A DNA stretch of 64,000 nucleotides from Amaranthus tricolor. Its lineage: Eukaryota; Streptophyta; Magnoliopsida; Caryophyllales; Amaranthaceae. Below, piece by piece: positions 13,101 through 24,420 of this stretch. The stretch is from assembly GCF_026212465.1 (NCBI RefSeq), contig NC_080056.1:8747517-8811516 (forward strand), read 5' to 3'. The first letter of the stretch is position 1; each line of letters starts with the position of its first letter. Made by a program: the position numbers and the translations under genes. The notes beneath the pieces were generated by a model, which had not been told where the DNA came from, made no database searches, and was given only the letters and a program-made list of their open reading frames with translations.

Positions 13101-16100
13101 TGCAATAATTAAAGTTTAAGACTTGTCTAAAAAGGATATCTACTGTAGGATGAGTACATGATTAGTCCTATAGAAGAAATTTGGATCCTTCTACTTGCTC
13201 AAGTCAGCTATGTTTTGTTACTGATTTATATCTATATTGTGAAGGCTGTGGGTTTGTCAAGTTCTCTAATAGGGAATCAGCAATGGCAGCGATAAATGAT
13301 CTGAATGGGATTCATACAATGAGGGTAAGCTTGTTTTCATTGTTGTCACCTTCTTCTCAAGAATTGTAAGCATTATAACTTAAACCGGCATTTTTTCCAT
13401 GTAGGGCTGCGATCAACCTCTAATTGTTAGGTTTGCTGATCCAAAGAGGCCCCGGGCTGGAGAACCAAGGTTTGACCAATTTAGGGTTTTTAAATACATA
13501 TGTTTTTTTGACCTTCTAGAACTGTGTAAATTTTTTTAGTAAACAATGTTTTCAGTTCTTTGTTATTGATACCTAAAGGCAACAGTATATGCAATTGGTT
13601 GAATGCAAATGTGAAGTGTAGTCTGCACTTTCAATTGCCTTTGAAGCTGTTATTTAATTGCCTTATTCGTGTTTGCCTTTTGGTGTCTTGACGACTATCA
13701 AATTCATTGATAGTTGATATTCTAAAAATTATTTTTTGGGGCATAGTGGTACTACTGGAATTGGCATGGGAGCTTTGGCTGTACTGCCCTTGAAATGTAA
13801 CAGAGCTTATAAAATCGATATAAACAACACCATATGACCAGATTCGGGTCGAATCACGGATTGCCAACAAATTCAAACAACAAAAGTACGTTCTAGAATT
13901 TACAATCTTAATGAAGATTATGTCATTCTGACTAGACATATCCAAATCAAAGTTAAAATCAATAATGTTGGTCAAATGCAGCGGAAGAAAAAAAAAAGTC
14001 TACAGCTCTATAACCCACCAACTGGGCCTCTTCAAAAGCAAATTGTTTCAAAGTTCAAAATCAAGCTTAGTTCTAGATGTTTGTTTTGCTTCACGTGTTT
14101 TTGGATGGATAAGGGTAAGGAACATGTTGACAACTCTCAATTTGAGAGGTTGGGGGAACATTCTTTTTATGATTTACTATGACCTATGGGGTAAGTTGGT
14201 AGTATGGATTTTGGAATTAGATAAAGGGTGAGGAATTTTTCACCTATATATAGGGGCCATCCAAGAGATAGTCGCAAACTTTTATACATTCTTTGGCCAT
14301 GACGTGGATCAAACACTTTCTAAGCTTTGGGAATGAGGGGAAATATGGGGAAGAAGAGTTACCCAGGATTGAGCCCATTCGTGACCCAAATTTGGTTGAC
14401 CCTGAACCCATATTATATGATGTATGAATTTTGAAACAGTTTGTTTTTGAAGAGGCCTAGTTGGTGGGTTCTCGAGTTGTAGACTTTATTTTTTTCTTCT
14501 CCAACATTCGAACAAGATTATTGAGTTTAACTGTGATCCGGATATATCTAGTCATATCTCGATCTTTATTAAGAGTGTAGCTCTGGAACTTATTTCTGTT
14601 GTTTCTATACGTTAGCAATCCGTGTTACATGAAATGTAAATTGGAGTTTGATAATATTTCAGCCTTGTCTTCCATCATGTTCTTATGGTTCATGCCAAAG
14701 AGGATTTTGTGTAATTTCTTTTATGAGAGTTGGTTGTTAACATATTTGCTTTGGAACTTTTATCTGCCCTTGTTTTTGAGACCATTTTTTTTAGTTTTAA
14801 TTGTCATGTGACAACTGTATCTCCTTATTATCCTTCACCTCTGTTTTTTAAATGCACCATTTCTTTTGAAAAGCTCTCGCATAAATGAGAGAATTGGTGT
14901 AATTTAAATAAAAGTGAATGTAATATCTTGGTTTTTTTTTTTTTTTAATTTTTTTGATCATTTTATATTAGGGTTCAGGTCAGGATGTGTTGTGTATATT
15001 GAGTTCATACATGTTCGAAGATTAAAAAAAATGAATGTTATCTTGTTTTTTTTTTTTTTTTTTGTTATCATATTACTCACTGAAATAAGGGTTCAGAGTA
15101 GGATGCATTGTTTCTTTTTGGGTGATTTATTTATTTATTCCTTTTTCTTCTCTTAGGTCCGGGCCTGCATTGGGAGGTCCAGGCTTTGGTCCTTCTCAAC
15201 CAACAGGGATCAGGTACTGTGCAGTTTGCCTCAACATCTTCTGGGTTTTTGTCTTTGGAGGGGGCGGGGTCATGGGAGTACAAGGACTTTTTAGTTTATT
15301 TTCTCTATTGATTATTCTAGTTTTCGTATTACTTCTCAAAATTTTAATTTATTTTGGTAAAGCTTTAAGTGCTTTGATGAACTTCCAGTTGACGCTTGTT
15401 TGGGTCTTTTGTTTTCAGGCCGGGTACTGGACCCGATTTCCCTGGTCCTATGGGCGGTCTGGGGGCACCAAATGCATGGCAGTCTATGAATCCACAGAAT
15501 CTAGGTCCATCTGGTAATGTTGGCTTGCATGGATTTAGCAATCAGTTTCCTCCTAGATCTGGTGATGCAACAATTCCTTCAACTCCTGTAAGTGGTAAAC
15601 TATATCCTGAAGTGCATTTAGTAGATAGGCCTAGGATATACGTGAAATGGTATTATGTAAATATACTTGTCCAAAAAATTACTGGACATATTGACGACTT
15701 GTTAGTCTTTAGGCTGATACAGGTTACCTAATTTTTTAATCCTCGTTGGAATTGCGAATGAGATAAGTGAATTTTTTTTTATCCATTGTGTGCAAACTGC
15801 AATTTGAAAAGTGAATTAGGTAAAACTGAGTTGATAAGTTAGCATCAAGCTTCACTGTAGTTTGTGCATACTATTTTTTTATATGTTGAGATGATGTCTA
15901 ATTTGGATGCAGGGAAACTTTTTCCCTTTAATAGTTACAACTACTTACATCAAATGATGAAAGTATGTTGTGCAATATATTTTCGCCTGAAGTGAGAAGT
16001 GTAATTTTTATAATATGAAGTTACTCCTGGATACCTGTTTTTCTGTAATATTGATGATCATGTTGGTAGGTGGTACTATATTTACTGGTTTAGCTCCAAA

Positions 16101-18792
16101 TTCTAGAGATATTGAGTTGTCTTTGTCTTGGGCTTATATGATATTCTGTGAATACACCATTGAGATTGCCAAATCTATATATTACAGATGAATACCTTTA
16201 AATTGTCAGGGTGCCCATGTTGGTGGTCAAGGCAGTCTTACAGAAGGTTCAGTCAGTGGAGCTGTTTCTGCTACATTACCATCCTCACAGGTCCGGCATT
16301 TTCTGCATAAGCTTCTCCTCCTTACCTCCTGTTTTCCGCGGATCTTTGAGTGTAATAATTACTTCAAAATGTGGATTGTAGAATTTCAATCATTCATTTC
16401 CACAAATGCCTTCAACTGGCCATCATATATCACCTCTGCCAAAACCGGTCCAGTCTCCTCAGTACTATAGACCTCCCTTACAACTACATCAAGGACATGG
16501 GACACATTCTCAAGCACCCACTTCTCAGGCGCCAATAAGGCCATTTAATTCTCAAGTCAGTGTTCAAGGTCCATACAGTCAGCCGGTTCCATCGCAAGAG
16601 ATTCATGGTTCCACCGGACATGTGCCTTCTGCGTTGCCTCATGCTCAGCAGAACACCGTAACTTCTACATCTCTACAAAATCAGCCTAATGCTGCATCTC
16701 CATCGACTGACTCTCAGCTCCCTACTTCAGCACCACAGAAACCTCTTTCTTATCAACAATCTCCGTCTCAGATTACACAGATGCTATCACAACAGAGGCA
16801 GAGTCTGCAAGCTAGCTTTCAGTCGTCTAAGCAGGCATTTTCTCAACTTCAACAACAGGCACAAATGATGCAACCATCTGTGCATAACCAAGCTGTACCG
16901 CAGAGCTTTCAAGCTTCAAGGCAGCAGGTTGCGAGAAAATCTGATCTGTAATTTTTTTAATCTGTCAATTTATATTTAGTCGTTCTAGTATGCCACTAAG
17001 GTTATTAACATAACTTCATTTATGACTATTTTGCTGGTTTGAGAAAATGTGGGTTTCATGTTTTGTTTCTATAATTTACCAAATCTGTAATTAGGGTATT
17101 AATATTCTTTTGTGTCAACTTTTCTGCAGATGAGTGAGTGTGGCAGAGGTTCTTTTTCTGCTATTTTACTCAGAAATGTATGCCCATGTTTGACCTGGAT
17201 ACATGTCTAAGTATCTGACTTGGATATATGTCCAAGTATCTGACTTGTATATTTTATGAAAAGATCCCAATACAACCAAATTGAAGTTTCCAAGTGTCCT
17301 TCCCATGTTCATGTGTCCACCCCAGGTCGAAATGTCAAGGATCTGACACGGGTATTTGAGTCAAAATGAAGTGTTTGAACAAGGTTTTTCTGTAGCCAAT
17401 CTTATAGATCTGTGTATTGTGTGCTATATTGATAATGATTTCAAGTTTTTAACATTATCTGTTCAAATCGGCTATTTCTGTAGTTTGAATGTCTTGTATG
17501 TTCCTTAATTTTTTAGTTTCATCATCATCCTTGCTTCTTGATGATTATCATGCTCTGAATTCAAGATATGACATAAACTTAAAATCGGCATTTTTCTTTT
17601 TGAAATTACAGTGGGCTACTGCTGCACCATCGACAGCTACCAGTGTGCCTGCCCTTGGACCATCCTCAGAGACAACTTCCACATCTTCTGTGCCTGTGGG
17701 AAGTGCTGCTGCTGTTAGACCAGCTCCTGTTAAATGTAACTGGACAGAGCATACCTCCCCTGATGGGTACAAATATTATTATAACTATGTAACTGGTGAA
17801 AGCAGGGTAAGATATTAAATTGCTAAATCTTTCAGTATTGTGAGGTTTTCTCTCCACTTTTCTTTATCGAAATATTCATTTCAAAATGGATATCTGATAT
17901 TTGTAGTGGTTGAAACCTGAGGAATTGGAATCATATGAGCAGCAACAGAATTTAGCTGTTCAACCACCAAATCAGCCAAGTTTGCAGGCTGTTCCTAGCC
18001 AACAGGTAAGCCAAACACAACCACCACAGCTTCAGACACAGTTTCACCACACTCGGCAGTTGCAGAATCTGCCTTTGTCATCAATGGTAAGTTACTATTT
18101 ATATTATTGCAGTGTTTTTTTTTAAAATTTATTGTACTTTGTCTAATGCGTGTTTGCTGCCTCCTTTTGTTACCAGTATCAAACTCCCGGAGGTGTCAGC
18201 AACCCGACTGCTCAGGTAGTCTGCTCTTTTTAATATAGAAACATAAGATCCAATCAGTTAAAACCTCCCAGATGATGGCATTCATATGGGGGGTGGGGAT
18301 GGTGTTGAAAAGCCCTATGCATAAAAAGCCGAATTGAGGATGTGTTATTTATGTGAAGCAGTACATTACTTTGTGATAGCCAATAAACAACATTTTCAGA
18401 TTGCGTATTAAACAGGACTGGCTTATTATTAAAAGATAGAAGCGTAGTAGTAAATGAATTCACACCTCGTTTTTTGTCAGGAAAAAGAATTCATTTGATT
18501 TTTTGTAAACAGTTTGAGAGGTCTAACACCTGGTTTTGTGTTTGCATGTTTGTGTCCAAAGAAGCTGATGTTCTTCATTTTGCAGGGTACTAATTATTCA
18601 CAATTACAGGCACCCATGAACTCTGCTAACGATAGTGCTCGCTTCCAGCAGGTAATGTGCTTTTGCTCGTCAAATAAATGTGTTTAATTATTTAATGACC
18701 ATATGATTTACTTGGATTTGGTCACATTTTAGGTTCCTCAAGCTGCTCAAGATTGGGCTTGGAAGAACAACTCTGGAGGTTGGTTTAAATAG
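1117..18792 (+). CDS. FCA: Flowering time control protein FCA (5'-partial; exon 1 upstream of window)
   Basis: Nuclear RNA-binding protein of the autonomous flowering pathway. In Arabidopsis it acts with FY in 3'-end processing and represses FLC. I traced 17 exons with GT-AG introns and consistent phase: 1117-1187, 2186-2264, 6534-6616, 6688-6739, 7554-7621, 12369-12435, 13245-13324, 13405-13469, 15157-15213, 15419-15587, 16210-16290, 16382-16927, 17612-17806, 17907-18086, 18177-18215, 18586-18651, 18733-18792 (TAG). They give about 651 residues. RRM1 carries KLFVGSVPRTATEEE and GCCFIKYAT. RRM2 starts KLFVGSLNKLAT and has GCGFVKFS. A Pro/Gln-rich region follows, then a WW domain (NWTEHTSPDGYKYYYNYV...SRWLKPEE, the two Trp 22 residues apart), which in Arabidopsis contacts FY. 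The glycine-rich N-terminus must lie upstream. The last exon could instead splice at 18778 to 18885 and still stop within two codons. Identity is secure; the terminal exon choice is not. Confidence 0.96.
3922..3927 (+). promoter_or_regulatory. Candidate proximal poly(A) hexamer in FCA intron 3
   Basis: AATAAA on the sense strand about 1.66 kb into the intron. It is a candidate only: plant poly(A) signals are loose and this hexamer is common in AT-rich sequence. Confidence 0.25.
4316..4830. repeat. Degenerate repeat patch in FCA intron 3
   Basis: The patch has words such as GCCGCATCAC, AACCGCGATTGCGACC and ATTGCAACCGTGACC, unlike the surrounding T-rich intron. A similar phrase, GTAAAGGTTTT, occurs at about 4266 and 4730. 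Related CpG-rich wording recurs at about 10420-10490. It is probably a decayed DNA-transposon fragment; the family is unknown. Confidence 0.3.
8700..9900 (-). mobile_element. 5'-truncated, decayed RTE-type LINE reverse transcriptase
   Basis: Read on the minus strand, this shows reverse-transcriptase signatures in order but in shifting frames: FMDLKKTYEVTKEALC (compare FxDLxKAYDxVPRExLW) near 9700, the catalytic-like FVDDIVLVEE near 9460, GKFYQTTIRPALLYES near 9110, AEMQMLQWMSGHT near 9020 and an IWHVQRR-like tail near 8900. This order is typical of plant RTE-clade non-LTR elements. Stops and frameshifts are numerous and the 5' half is missing, so it is inactive. It lies antisense inside an FCA intron. 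Confidence 0.85.
10400..11705. repeat. Composite repeat block bounded by CCATGGAA, with copia-LTR-like core
   Basis: The left edge CCATGGAAAAAATC (10400) and the right edge ...ATTCCATGG (11705) are inverted. GGTTCTATCAC occurs just before the block (about 10277) and just after it (about 11703). Inside, 10640-11300 holds an LTR-like stretch: GACACAAGGATTTAAGGAGG, a TATATATAG motif, and alternating CTCGACC/GGTCGAGCG words. CpG-rich ends (ATAACGGGCG, GTTACGTAA) suggest an older DNA element hosting a later LTR fragment. Boundaries are uncertain. Confidence 0.4.
12108..12368 (+). repeat. Possible tRNA-derived SINE fragment
   Basis: TTTAGCTCACTTGGCGAGG resembles a pol III A-box region, followed by CTCCCAGGAGGTGGAG and a weak B-box-like GTTGTGAAC. 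The rest is T-rich and runs up to the next FCA exon. Evidence is limited to these short motifs. Confidence 0.35.
13801..14629. mobile_element. Long-inverted-repeat (Mutator-like/foldback) element in FCA intron
   Basis: The left segment (about 13858-14055) and the reverse complement of the right segment (about 14440-14629) align over roughly 200 bp. Shared words include CACGGATTGC, CCCACCAACT and GGCCTCTTCAAAA. The element is flanked by a perfect direct repeat TGAAATGTAA at 13791-13800 and 14630-14639; a 9-11 bp duplication is characteristic of Mutator-like elements. The left end carries about 55 bp with no partner on the right. There is no transposase; short ORFs at 13965-14231 are unrelated to known proteins. 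Confidence 0.7.
17161..17380. repeat. Short dispersed repeat in FCA intron
   Basis: It contains the near-duplicated phrase GTCTAAGTATCTGACTTGG / GTCCAAGTATCTGACTTG and the motif GATCTGACACGGGTATTTGA, wording that recurs in plant dispersed repeats. No coding potential. The family is not assigned. Confidence 0.3.
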
Positions 18793-19200
18793 TTTGAAGT
18801 TCTTAGATGTTATAATTAGTAAAAATGAAAAGGATAAGCTATAATTTTGTTATGTTTGCATGATTTAATTAATGATTATCGTAGGAAACTGAAGCTACAT
18901 GAATTTGCTGCATCGGTTTGAATGGTCTTAATCCTGGATAGGTCATTAAAGTCCTGGAAGCTCGAAAGGAAGGAGTTTCAGTTAGATGCCTTTGTGCGGT
19001 GTATGTATTTATCGAGAGCGCTGCTCGTCTGTTTTACTTTTGAGCCTCAGGATGTTTAGTCGCTAGTTAGTTGCTCCGGATCATACCATTGTTATATTTG
19101 CTGTTATTGAGGCAGTCATTGAAATCAGGTGGAGCTTTCATATTGTAGAGTTTGCACTTTGCAGTAAGTTGCACATACCTTTTGTTTTAGTTAATTTAGT
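18793..19200 (+). other. FCA 3' UTR region
   Basis: Sequence after the TAG stop, possibly with a further 3'-UTR intron using donor 18779 and acceptor at about 18884. I could not place a poly(A) site with confidence, so the downstream limit is approximate. Confidence 0.45.
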
Positions 19201-19667
19201 TGTTTAATACTAGAATTATTAAATTAGGTGTGCGAATCCCAACTTGGAGCGGGAAAGAGCCGATGTAAACAGCGGAAATTTGTACCATATTATTAAAATG
19301 AATCTTAGGTATTTATAGAGAAATTTTATAAATTAACGAATAAAAGGGCAACTTACAGAACTGTCCTAATTAAAAAAAAGTACTTTTGTTAGTATTTGAT
19401 TCATACAATGACTTGGATTGAGCTTGTTTTTATCGAATATGTGCTCGAAGTTATGTCCCGGTGAACCCAAATTGACCAACCATTTTGAAACTGTTTTCCC
19501 CCATTGTCATCTATGTGGGTAATTGGTTTGTGTTTTTTTTATGTATAGCACCCTAGAATTCTCAACATTGTTAGTGTTGTAGAATTGCTGGCATTGTTAG
19601 CGGTTACCTCTAGTTTTTAATAGTTGTAATATTTTTGTTTTTACGCTATTTAATACACAATTTTAAT

Positions 19668-19669
19668 TA

Positions 19670-19733
<64 letters not shown>
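19668..19733. repeat. (AT)n microsatellite
   Basis: Alternating AT over about 65 bp with two ACATAT interruptions, just downstream of FCA. Confidence 0.95.
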
Positions 19734-19736
<3 letters not shown>

Positions 19737-21573
19737 GTTATACTTTGCATCATATCAAAAAAAAATTAACAAATTATACATGCAAGAGATAAGGATACAT
19801 ATTAAATTTTTGACTACTAATAAGGAATTACAATCCAAACAATGTGTTTTCCCATGTTATTCAAAATAGAAGTATGTTATATGAGTTATCAACCATATAC
19901 TAGTTGATCACAATCATTATGTAACTTGCTAGTTGTTATTTATGATGTAAAAATTATACTCTTTCCGGTTTTAATATTTCATATACAGAAAGAGAAGTTT
20001 TAAATGTAATTTTCACAAAATTAAAAAATTAAAATACAATTATGTGATAACTTATTATATTCGTCTCAATGTATGGATTTTAATGCATAATTTTTATAAT
20101 TTTTCATAAAGTGTATTTATAAATATCAAGTCTCCAATTACACTTGAAAAATGTGCCAAAAAAATAAATGTAAGCAACATTTGAAGCAAGAGAATAGTTT
20201 TTTTTCTTTCGAATGTATTAATATTAACTTTAACATAAGTAAATTAAAATTATATTATATTTATTGTATTCTTACTTTTAATAAGGTGAGGCAAAGATAC
20301 GAATCGCACCTACAACATGCAGCTGATTACTAGTATCCTTCATTTATGCCCTCTAATTATTATTTTGTTCTATATATTTAAAATATTTTATAAAAGGAGA
20401 GATAAGTTTGAATATGGATTATTATAGAAAATACCTATAGAAAATCTTGTTAGTTTGGTTTCGATGCTTAGTATATAGTTTTTATAGTTTATTATAAAAT
20501 ATATTACTCTCTCAGTTACTCCGTTCTCTAATATTCTTTCCATTTTGAATATTTCACTTTAAGAAAGTGAAATTTGATTGACGTTTTTGCGACATTATTT
20601 ATTTTATGAAATATATTGCTCTCTCAGTCTCTCGTTAGATTTATCTTAATATATACTTTTTTATTATATAGTTTTTATAATTTTTTATTATGCGTATCTA
20701 GATATATTGAGATTTAAAATTTGTTTTAAAAATTATAAAAAAGTAAAAAAAAAAAAAAGCAGTATATTGAGATTCGAGTTATACTTAAAAACTATATAAA
20801 AAGTAGATGTAACAAACAAAATGCAGTGGATGAAATTATATAAAATATGATAGCAAAATGAAACCCTAAATTTCTGTCATGCAAAGTTGGGAATAACAAG
20901 ATTAATGCAGGGAAAATGCTATTTGAAATTCGGCAAAAACTATCCACTAATATCCTTATTATTCCATTCACATTATACTCGTTTTAATAATCAATCCATA
21001 TATTAATGCGATTATAGCTGCTTTTGTGAGTGAATGTGAAACTTCCTAAAACAAAAAATCTATATATTCATAATTTATATTAGTTGAGTTAATTATTTAA
21101 TGTATTTTAATAAAATTTTAATAAAATAACCTTAAAATAAAAGTTTTATATTTAATGTATTTTACAATTATAGTACTGGCTTATGTAATAATTTGTGATG
21201 TCCTGTAGTTTAATCATTATTTGCACCCAAAGGCCCAAAATGTTCAATTGAAGTACATGAAGCCGACTTGATATTTTACCAAAATCTATTATAATGGTAA
21301 AATTACTAAAAGTGCTTGAAACTTTAAAACAAGCACACCACCAAGTATTTTTATTTTCCATCATAAAATATAGACCGCTTAATATATCTAATTATACATA
21401 TTGATATAAAAACTTAATATTAATAAAAATTTACATTGAGACAAATTAAGTAAAATATCACTTAATTATATTTTAATTAGAGATATAAAATAAAATAATA
21501 AATAAAAATCATTGATAAATAGTGAAAAAAATCAAATGAGATATTTGATTATAATCGGAGAGTACTTAAAGTA
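19734..21573. other. Gene-free AT-rich stretch
   Basis: Very AT-rich. It contains partial MITE-like ends (CTCTTTCCGGTTTTAATATTTC at about 19960 and CTCAGTTACTCCGTTCTC at about 20512, split here by context) but no complete element or gene that I can support. Confidence 0.5.
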
Positions 21574-21829
21574 CTTCCTTCGTGCGACGATACTTGTAAC
21601 ATTTAACTTTTTATGCAATCCAATATGTTATTTTGATAATTTATATATTGAACAATACACATCTAAAAATTATGAAAAATAAATATTATTAAAATATGTG
21701 ATTACATGATTCAAATAAAATTCACTTGCCTATATTTTTTTTACAAATCAGTCATAATAAATAAAATAAATTTGAACGATAAAAATTGACAATAATCATA
21801 ATGTAGCAAGTATTTCAGAACGTTCAAAG
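21574..21829. mobile_element. Stowaway-like MITE A
   Basis: 256 bp between TA dinucleotides. The left end CTTCCTTCGTGCGACGATAC pairs imperfectly with the reverse complement of the right end, CTTTGAACGTTCTGAAATAC, followed by TTGTAACA/TTGCTACA. TA duplication and CTTCCTCCG-type ends indicate a Tc1/mariner-derived MITE. Confidence 0.65.
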
Positions 21830-22050
21830 TAAAACATAATGTAAAAATAATATTCTAGCAACAAATAACGTCCTACGTGTAAGTTTGGTCGATTGATAAA
21901 ATGATGATTATATAATACTCCTATAATATATATACTATATTAAAATTAGCTTAAATTAGACCTTAATTGATTTAATCTTATTTTCACTAAATCACTAAAT
22001 AGCTTTAAAAACATCTTATATATTTTGTAATGTTTGACTTATTTCTAATA

Positions 22051-22310
22051 CTTTCTCCGTTTCATATTAGTTTAGTTATAACATTGAATTAAATGGCACT
22101 ATTCATTCATCACTTTTAATTTGTGATTATTTTTTAATCTATAAGTTGAAACATAGTCAAGTGAAATCTTGTTTGATTCGTCTTATTGCAAAGATTATTA
22201 ATTTCAAATTTTTATAATTTTTTTTATATAATTAGAGATATCATAGATTGAATTAGTGAATTGAATTACATGAAAAAATAAATATTGCAAGTAAATTATA
22301 ACGGAAAAAG
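22051..22310. mobile_element. Stowaway-like MITE B
   Basis: 260 bp flanked by TA. Left end CTTTCTCCGTTTCATATTAG; the reverse complement of the right end begins CTTTTTCCGTTATAATTTAC. Internal wording (AGTCAAGTGAAATCTTGTTTG, ATTGAATTAGTG) is shared with the copies at 49681 and 57302. Confidence 0.65.
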
Positions 22311-22539
22311 TATATATTTCGTTAGTTAATTTTTTTATTTCGTACTTACTGCGATTAATCTTTTTTATTAAAAAGTAACTTAAAGTAGAGGAGATTATCA
22401 CTTGATTAATTACTCCTTGGCACTCATTGAGATTAGCTTAAATTAGGCAAGATTAATTATTTTTCAATTTAGTATGGATCAAAATATCTTAAGTTGGTTA
22501 ACCTCAAATCTCAAGTCTAAAACCTCCTTTTAACTCTAT

Positions 22540-23330
22540 CTCTTGGCCAACTTGGTTGATTAGCTTTGCTCTCTAGACCTTGTGGACCAAACGAAACAAC
22601 AAAGTCTTCTCCAAACACACCCTTCCAACCAACCTCTCTTTCATCCTCGCTAAGTCCAATGCTATTAACTTCTTCTTCTCCTAAGCTCATCATGGCCAAA
22701 TTCCCCAAACCCAGCATATCCCTTTTAACCTCGGGTCTTTCTCAACATCACTTAATTCAAGTTGATGCCTCCTTTCTTCCTTCCTCAAACCTATGTGCTA
22801 TTGAAGTAATCTGCTTCTCCCAAAATGATCTTTTCCACTCTTCCTTTTATCCTTTCTGCAAGGGCTCTATATGTTAACATGGCGAAACTCCTAGCTATTA
22901 TTACTGGTTTTATGACTGCTGATTTCCTATCTTGGATTGAGTTTACTATTAATTTGAATTTCTAAGTCGCAGTGGATAGTTTGTCTGGAAATACTCATAT
23001 TAGGGACAACTATGCTTCACTTTGCACCTTTTACAGAAATCTCCCTAGTTGGAAACTCAAGAAGGAAGTCTGTCATGTTTCCAGACACGAAGTTTACTAT
23101 GCTAATTGTCTCTTGCACCAAGCTCGTACAGAAAATCCCCACCAGTTTACAATTTTTAGACTAGCAGCATTGCCAAACTATATAGACGGTGCAATTATCT
23201 TTGACTTTAGGCTTTTGTTGCCTTGTAATGATCTAACATTAGACTCTTTATTTGTTCCTATTGCCTCTCCTTCTCCGTCTATACTTGAGGAGCAACGGAT
23301 TGCTCTTTTCACTTATGATGTACCCTAACA
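22540..23330 (+). pseudogene. Retroelement RNase-H-like domain remnant (copy 1)
   Basis: Conceptual translation gives pieces typical of the plant RNase-H-like (RVT_3 type) domain of LINE-derived sequences: LIQVDASFLPSSNLCAIEVI, then FHSSFYPFCKGS, then after frame breaks VDSLSGNTHIRDNYASLCTF and VCHVSRHEVYYANCLLHQAR. Stop codons and frameshifts split it (TAA at about 22876, TAA in ...EFLSRSG), so it is non-functional. It is the same domain as the remnant at 25780-26250, in the opposite orientation. Confidence 0.7.
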
Positions 23331-24062
23331 TCTTTTCTTTATAATATGTTGCCTTAATTTCCAAAACATATCTTAAATTAGGCGAAAATTAGAAATGGTT
23401 ATAAAATGGTTGGCTGGTGCAAATACTCCCTCCTTCATCCTCATTTTCATATCCATCTAAATTTTTCATATCCACCACCCATAAGCCATACTCGATAAAT
23501 TTTCGTAATCACGTGTGTGGGTATATTCAACACCATTTCCAACCACTTTACCCTATTTTGTACTGATTGAGATTAAATTTAAACTTGAGGAGATTAATTG
23601 TTTTTCCTTTACTATACATTTTATATGTACCAAGTGGTAATTAACAAAATAACACATTTATGCATTGTATAAGTATCTATCTGATATTTTATCATTATTT
23701 CTGCCATAGAAAACTATGATCATGGTCTGGGAAGGAAATGAAGACGGTAACCTATACCCGTAAAAGAGGATCCAACCAAAGAGTTCTCTGACTCGAGAAT
23801 GATATGTTCCTGCTACGAAAAGGAGTGAGTGAAACTAATGTCTCAATTGGTTTTACATACTTGCTGATGTAATAATTTATTTTTAAATATCTCTTATTAT
23901 TGTCCTTGGTTAGAAATTATAAAAAGTTGATACTAATAAAATTCCATTGTGACGAATCAAACAAAATCTTACTTGACTATGTTTTAATTATAAATTAATT
24001 AAAAATAAAATACAAACTTGAGTAATTGGCAAATAAAGCCAAAAACAAATGAAACATCAGCT

Positions 24063-24420
24063 GGTCTTGGACGAGATCGTCTCCAATATGAAACGGATAG
24101 CCCAATCAGCCCAAACATAGTTTTGCTCAATATGCCTTCTGTACTTGATCTATTTAGGTCATAATTGATACCTTTAAGGTCAAAATTGATTTTTCAATTG
24201 ATCATTTAAGGTCTGAATTGATCATTTTTAGATCAAAATTGAAATTTTTTATAACAAAGCAGACATGAACTCTTGATCATTTTCAAAAAACATTCAGTTA
24301 ATGGTTCATTTTAACGTCTGAATTGATCATTTTTAGATCAAAATTTAAATTTTTATAACAAAAGCAGTTAAGAACTTTTGATCATTTCTAAGAGCATTCA
24401 TCGAATCATTTGACAAAATA
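24063..24420. repeat. MITE-related fragment with ~105-bp tandem duplication
   Basis: It starts GGTCTTGGACGAGATCGTCTC, matching the terminus of the 39160-39425 element, and shares its internal TAATTGATACCTTTAAGGTC. From 24211 a unit of about 105 bp beginning GTCTGAATTGATCATTTTTA is repeated at 24316 with mismatches. Confidence 0.6.

Noticed and set aside
16406..16951. Stand-alone Gln/Pro-rich ORF
   Set aside because: It is part of an FCA exon (16382-16927) running a few codons into the next intron, not a separate gene.
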